A stretch of 64,000 nucleotides of DNA from Symsagittifera roscoffensis (taxonomy: Eukaryota > Xenacoelomorpha > Acoela > Convolutidae). The position numbers were made by a program, and so were the translations under genes. The stretch covers positions 40,193,797 through 40,257,796 of the forward strand of contig NC_087071.1 in NCBI RefSeq assembly GCF_963678635.1, read 5' to 3'. Below the pieces are notes generated by a model. That model had not been told where the DNA came from. It saw nothing but the letters and a program-made list of their open reading frames with translations, and ran no database searches. Below, one piece after another: positions 61,842 through 64,000 of the stretch. Every line of letters begins with the position of its first letter. The stretch's first letter is position 1.

Positions 61842-64000
61842 AATTATTAATTTTTCTCCAACTCCTTTTTCTAGTAATCTCAAATCAAAACATAAACCCT
61901 TCTCCTCGTACAGGACCACAAGATTTATTAGTAACACATTACGATTGTGAAGAAAATGAACAAAAAACACTACATAAATATGCAATAAATCAAGTATCAC
62001 AATGTGAAACAGAACCACAAGCTATAGAAACCACAGATGTAATAGCAACACTCTATTCAAAAGCCCGAGCAACAACAGTTACAGGTTATAAATTCACAGC
62101 AACATTTTCCGAAAAGAAAGTACATTGTTCACAAGTCTCGAACGGAAACAAAAACCGACTTGACCATGAATCATTCTATCAAAGTAATATAGACCCTTTT
62201 TTACATCTCAATCCCGACGATTGTAAAAATGAATTACTTAGACTAAACATCACACGAAATAAAAACTCCCAAAGAAAGTTAGTTAATTTTCAAGTTTTTC
62301 CAGACTCTGTACATCAATCACAACTTGAAAGACACCAAGGACATATAAAACTAGACGAAAAATACCCGTATAACGGCGCACACGGACGATTAACCTATGA
62401 CCTACACGATAAACATTGGATACCACACATTGGTATAAATAACCCATCAAACTGCAAAGCAGACACAAAAAATAAAGGATACCAAGAAATAATGTTTTTT
62501 GATTGGAAAATACAACTCGAAAAAATACAACTAACACGAGATTTATCAGATAATACAATGATCTATCAAGGAATCCGATTACCTTGTAAAAATGATCAAG
62601 GTTATTGCGACCCTACAACGAGAACACAAGCAACAATTGTTTGGTTCCCCGAAGATACATGTACAACATTTCAAGTAGCAAAAATACACGCTCGTATGAT
62701 AAAATTTCACGAAAAATATTTTATACAATCAATTCCATATGAACAAGTCCATCCATCACGAAAACTAAGTTCTAATTTTAGAAACATAGACAATATAGAA
62801 AATAAATTGACACGTTTTCAAATATACCAAGAAACAGAACTTGCATGTAAATACAGGAATCCACTTCACAAAACACAATACTCTGAAATATTAGTTGAAT
62901 ACGAAAAAGGATTCGACATGACCACTGGAAAAGTAAAAATCGACCCATATGCCACAGGTCATCCTCTAAACGAAGGAACATCCTATATACCAGTTAATTT
63001 TGAAAAAAGCAACGGACAACCTGGTGGACATCTAAAACCCCATGACACCAGAAGCACACGCTTACAAGAATTATCACTAATGAATACTACATATTTCGGT
63101 AATATCCACTATGATATTCATTTAGATATGAAACTAGATTATACAATTAGCCGAATTTTTCAAGAAATGTCACTCTCCGAATTAGAAACACTACACCAAC
63201 TATGCGAATTAGAACGAACACAAATATTACAATCACTTGCACTAGCAGTATTAAAAATACCCTATGCAGGATACTTATTATCTGGAAATAGATCAAATTT
63301 TTTAGACTATGAAGGAAACATCTTATGGTTTTATACTTGTACTAAAAAAACATCACCACTATACGTTTTTGAAGATAAACGATGTTATAAAAGAATCCCT
63401 ATCTTTTACAAGAATAAAGTACATTTCGTGGATACACTTTCACGAAGAACCTATTTCTGGGATACCGCAGTCCCATGTGGATCAGAAAACAGCCACAATG
63501 TAGTACAACTAAACCCTGATGAAAATAAATATTATCTTCTCACTCCATATCCCACATTAATGCAATCACTCAAAAAATTTTCACCAGAAAGCATTCGCGC
63601 TATTGCTCGAAACCCAAATATAGACTTACAATCAATAGGAATCTATTCAAAATCAGATATTCAACATCACATTAGAACACAACAATTCCAAGAATTATTA
63701 ACACAAATGGACACTATACAAAGACAATCAATAGACCAAAATTTACGCAAACTTGCGGAAACCGCAGGATTTGCCGATATCTACACGCAAGACTATAGCG
63801 GATATTTTAAAGACATTAAAGATTATATATATCTAAACGGTGAAAAATACCGTCCCCAAGATATATCACCAATTAACATTTTTAGCTTTGTTACACTCAA
63901 AAATGAGATCCTCGATTTTCTAGGATGGCCCTACTACATCTTAGAAAAATTGACTATTTTATACGCAATGTTTAACTTTATTGGATTTCTTTTCTCACTT
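61829..64000 (+). CDS. env: Env-like glycoprotein ORF, 5' 724 codons (open at the window edge)
   Basis: ATG 61829, open without a stop to the last base. Residues 1-18 form a clear signal peptide (basic-free start, then hydrophobic L/F/I core). The ectodomain has many cysteines, N-glycosylation sequons (for example in LNITR and MNTTY contexts) and two aromatic-rich C-terminal thirds. A hydrophobic stretch starts near residue 702 and reaches the edge, probably the start of a transmembrane anchor. Position after pol, signal peptide and probable anchor make it an envelope-type fusion/attachment protein. It is not readily assigned by eye to the baculovirus-F-like errantivirus envelopes, and its class is left open. 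It is partial only because the window ends. Confidence 0.8.
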   Translation, partial: MYILKLLIFLQLLFLVISNQNINPSPRTGPQDLLVTHYDCEENEQKTLHKYAINQVSQCETEPQAIETTDVIATLYSKARATTVTGYKFTATFSEKKVHCSQVSNGNKNRLDHESFYQSNIDPFLHLNPDDCKNELLRLNITRNKNSQRKLVNFQVFPDSVHQSQLERHQGHIKLDEKYPYNGAHGRLTYDLHDKHWIPHIGINNPSNCKADTKNKGYQEIMFFDWKIQLEKIQLTRDLSDNTMIYQGIRLPCKNDQGYCDPTTRTQATIVWFPEDTCTTFQVAKIHARMIKFHEKYFIQSIPYEQVHPSRKLSSNFRNIDNIENKLTRFQIYQETELACKYRNPLHKTQYSEILVEYEKGFDMTTGKVKIDPYATGHPLNEGTSYIPVNFEKSNGQPGGHLKPHDTRSTRLQELSLMNTTYFGNIHYDIHLDMKLDYTISRIFQEMSLSELETLHQLCELERTQILQSLALAVLKIPYAGYLLSGNRSNFLDYEGNILWFYTCTKKTSPLYVFEDKRCYKRIPIFYKNKVHFVDTLSRRTYFWDTAVPCGSENSHNVVQLNPDENKYYLLTPYPTLMQSLKKFSPESIRAIARNPNIDLQSIGIYSKSDIQHHIRTQQFQELLTQMDTIQRQSIDQNLRKLAETAGFADIYTQDYSGYFKDIKDYIYLNGEKYRPQDISPINIFSFVTLKNEILDFLGWPYYILEKLTILYAMFNFIGFLFSL

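Larger units (their letters stand above)
49341..64000 (+). mobile_element. Large env-bearing Ty3/gypsy-class endogenous retrovirus (5' part; 3' end outside the window)
   Basis: More than 14 kb of plus-strand element with this order: LTR end, primer-binding site, long leader, small ORF, basic accessory ORF, 2740-aa gag-pol in the Ty3/gypsy order (PR, RT, RNase H, IN), two small hydrophobic ORFs, an ATG-less ORF and a glycoprotein-like ORF. The whole coding strand is rich in A and poor in G, unlike its flanks. All main ORFs are intact, so the insertion is young or the gene set has been maintained. Errantiviruses and other env-bearing gypsy elements have gag, pol and env only, typically in 7-9 kb; this one has at least four additional frames. 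The left boundary (49341, TGTTAGACGA) is tentative, and the 3' LTR is not in view. Confidence 0.88.

Overview
This window looks like AT-rich nuclear DNA of an invertebrate animal. It holds spliced genes with canonical GT-AG introns of about 0.7 to 4 kb, a RING/B-box/MATH (TRIM-type) gene, a multi-exon gene built from repeats of an unnamed domain, Ty3/gypsy-class LTR elements, small terminal-inverted-repeat DNA transposons, a LINE remnant and many long inverted repeats. A 200-base run of N at 30233-30432 shows it is a draft assembly. I cannot name the phylum; env-bearing Ty3/gypsy elements and this gene style would fit, for example, a larvacean tunicate or a rotifer, but that is a guess. I recognise no bacterial genes, CRISPR arrays, rRNA or tRNA genes.

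Layout. 1-6200: two diverged tandem copies of a repeat of about 2.8 kb (the second carries extra segments), with a shorter inverted copy at 7349-7640. 9609-11634: a 1.01-kb tandem duplication. 11635-12830: a decayed, coding-like stretch that I cannot identify. 13.4-15.9 kb: further direct duplications. 17512-22829 (minus): a two-exon TRIM-like gene whose 4.1-kb intron holds a terminal-inverted-repeat element and a palindromic satellite; a 0.43-kb hairpin lies just upstream of its start codon. 24.3-29.6 kb (minus): a badly decayed Ty3/gypsy element. 30.4-38.1 kb: a nest, with one hAT-like MITE and one nearly complete Ty3/gypsy element (31135-37911, minus, 215-bp LTRs differing at one base, 5-bp target duplication) both inserted in an older copy of the same MITE family. 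39.86-40.2 kb: a LINE tail. 40286-48084 (minus): six exons encoding tandem KLKG..PW repeats; four are joined with confidence, and two more join to each other downstream.

49.3 kb to the window end (plus): the most interesting object, the 5' part (more than 14 kb) of a large, apparently intact, env-bearing Ty3/gypsy-class endogenous retrovirus. It has an LTR end, a tRNA-type primer-binding site, a repeat-rich leader, a small leader ORF, a basic 155-aa accessory ORF, a single 2740-aa gag-pol ORF, two tiny overlapping membrane-protein ORFs, a 377-codon ORF without any ATG, and a signal-peptide-bearing glycoprotein-like ORF still open at the edge. The 3' LTR lies beyond the window.

How they work together: the host genes are a probable E3 ubiquitin ligase and an unnamed repeat protein, and their introns are filled with mobile and palindromic DNA. 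The LTR elements carry their own replication enzymes. The multi-ORF element combines replication genes with structural and accessory genes in a virus-like arrangement.
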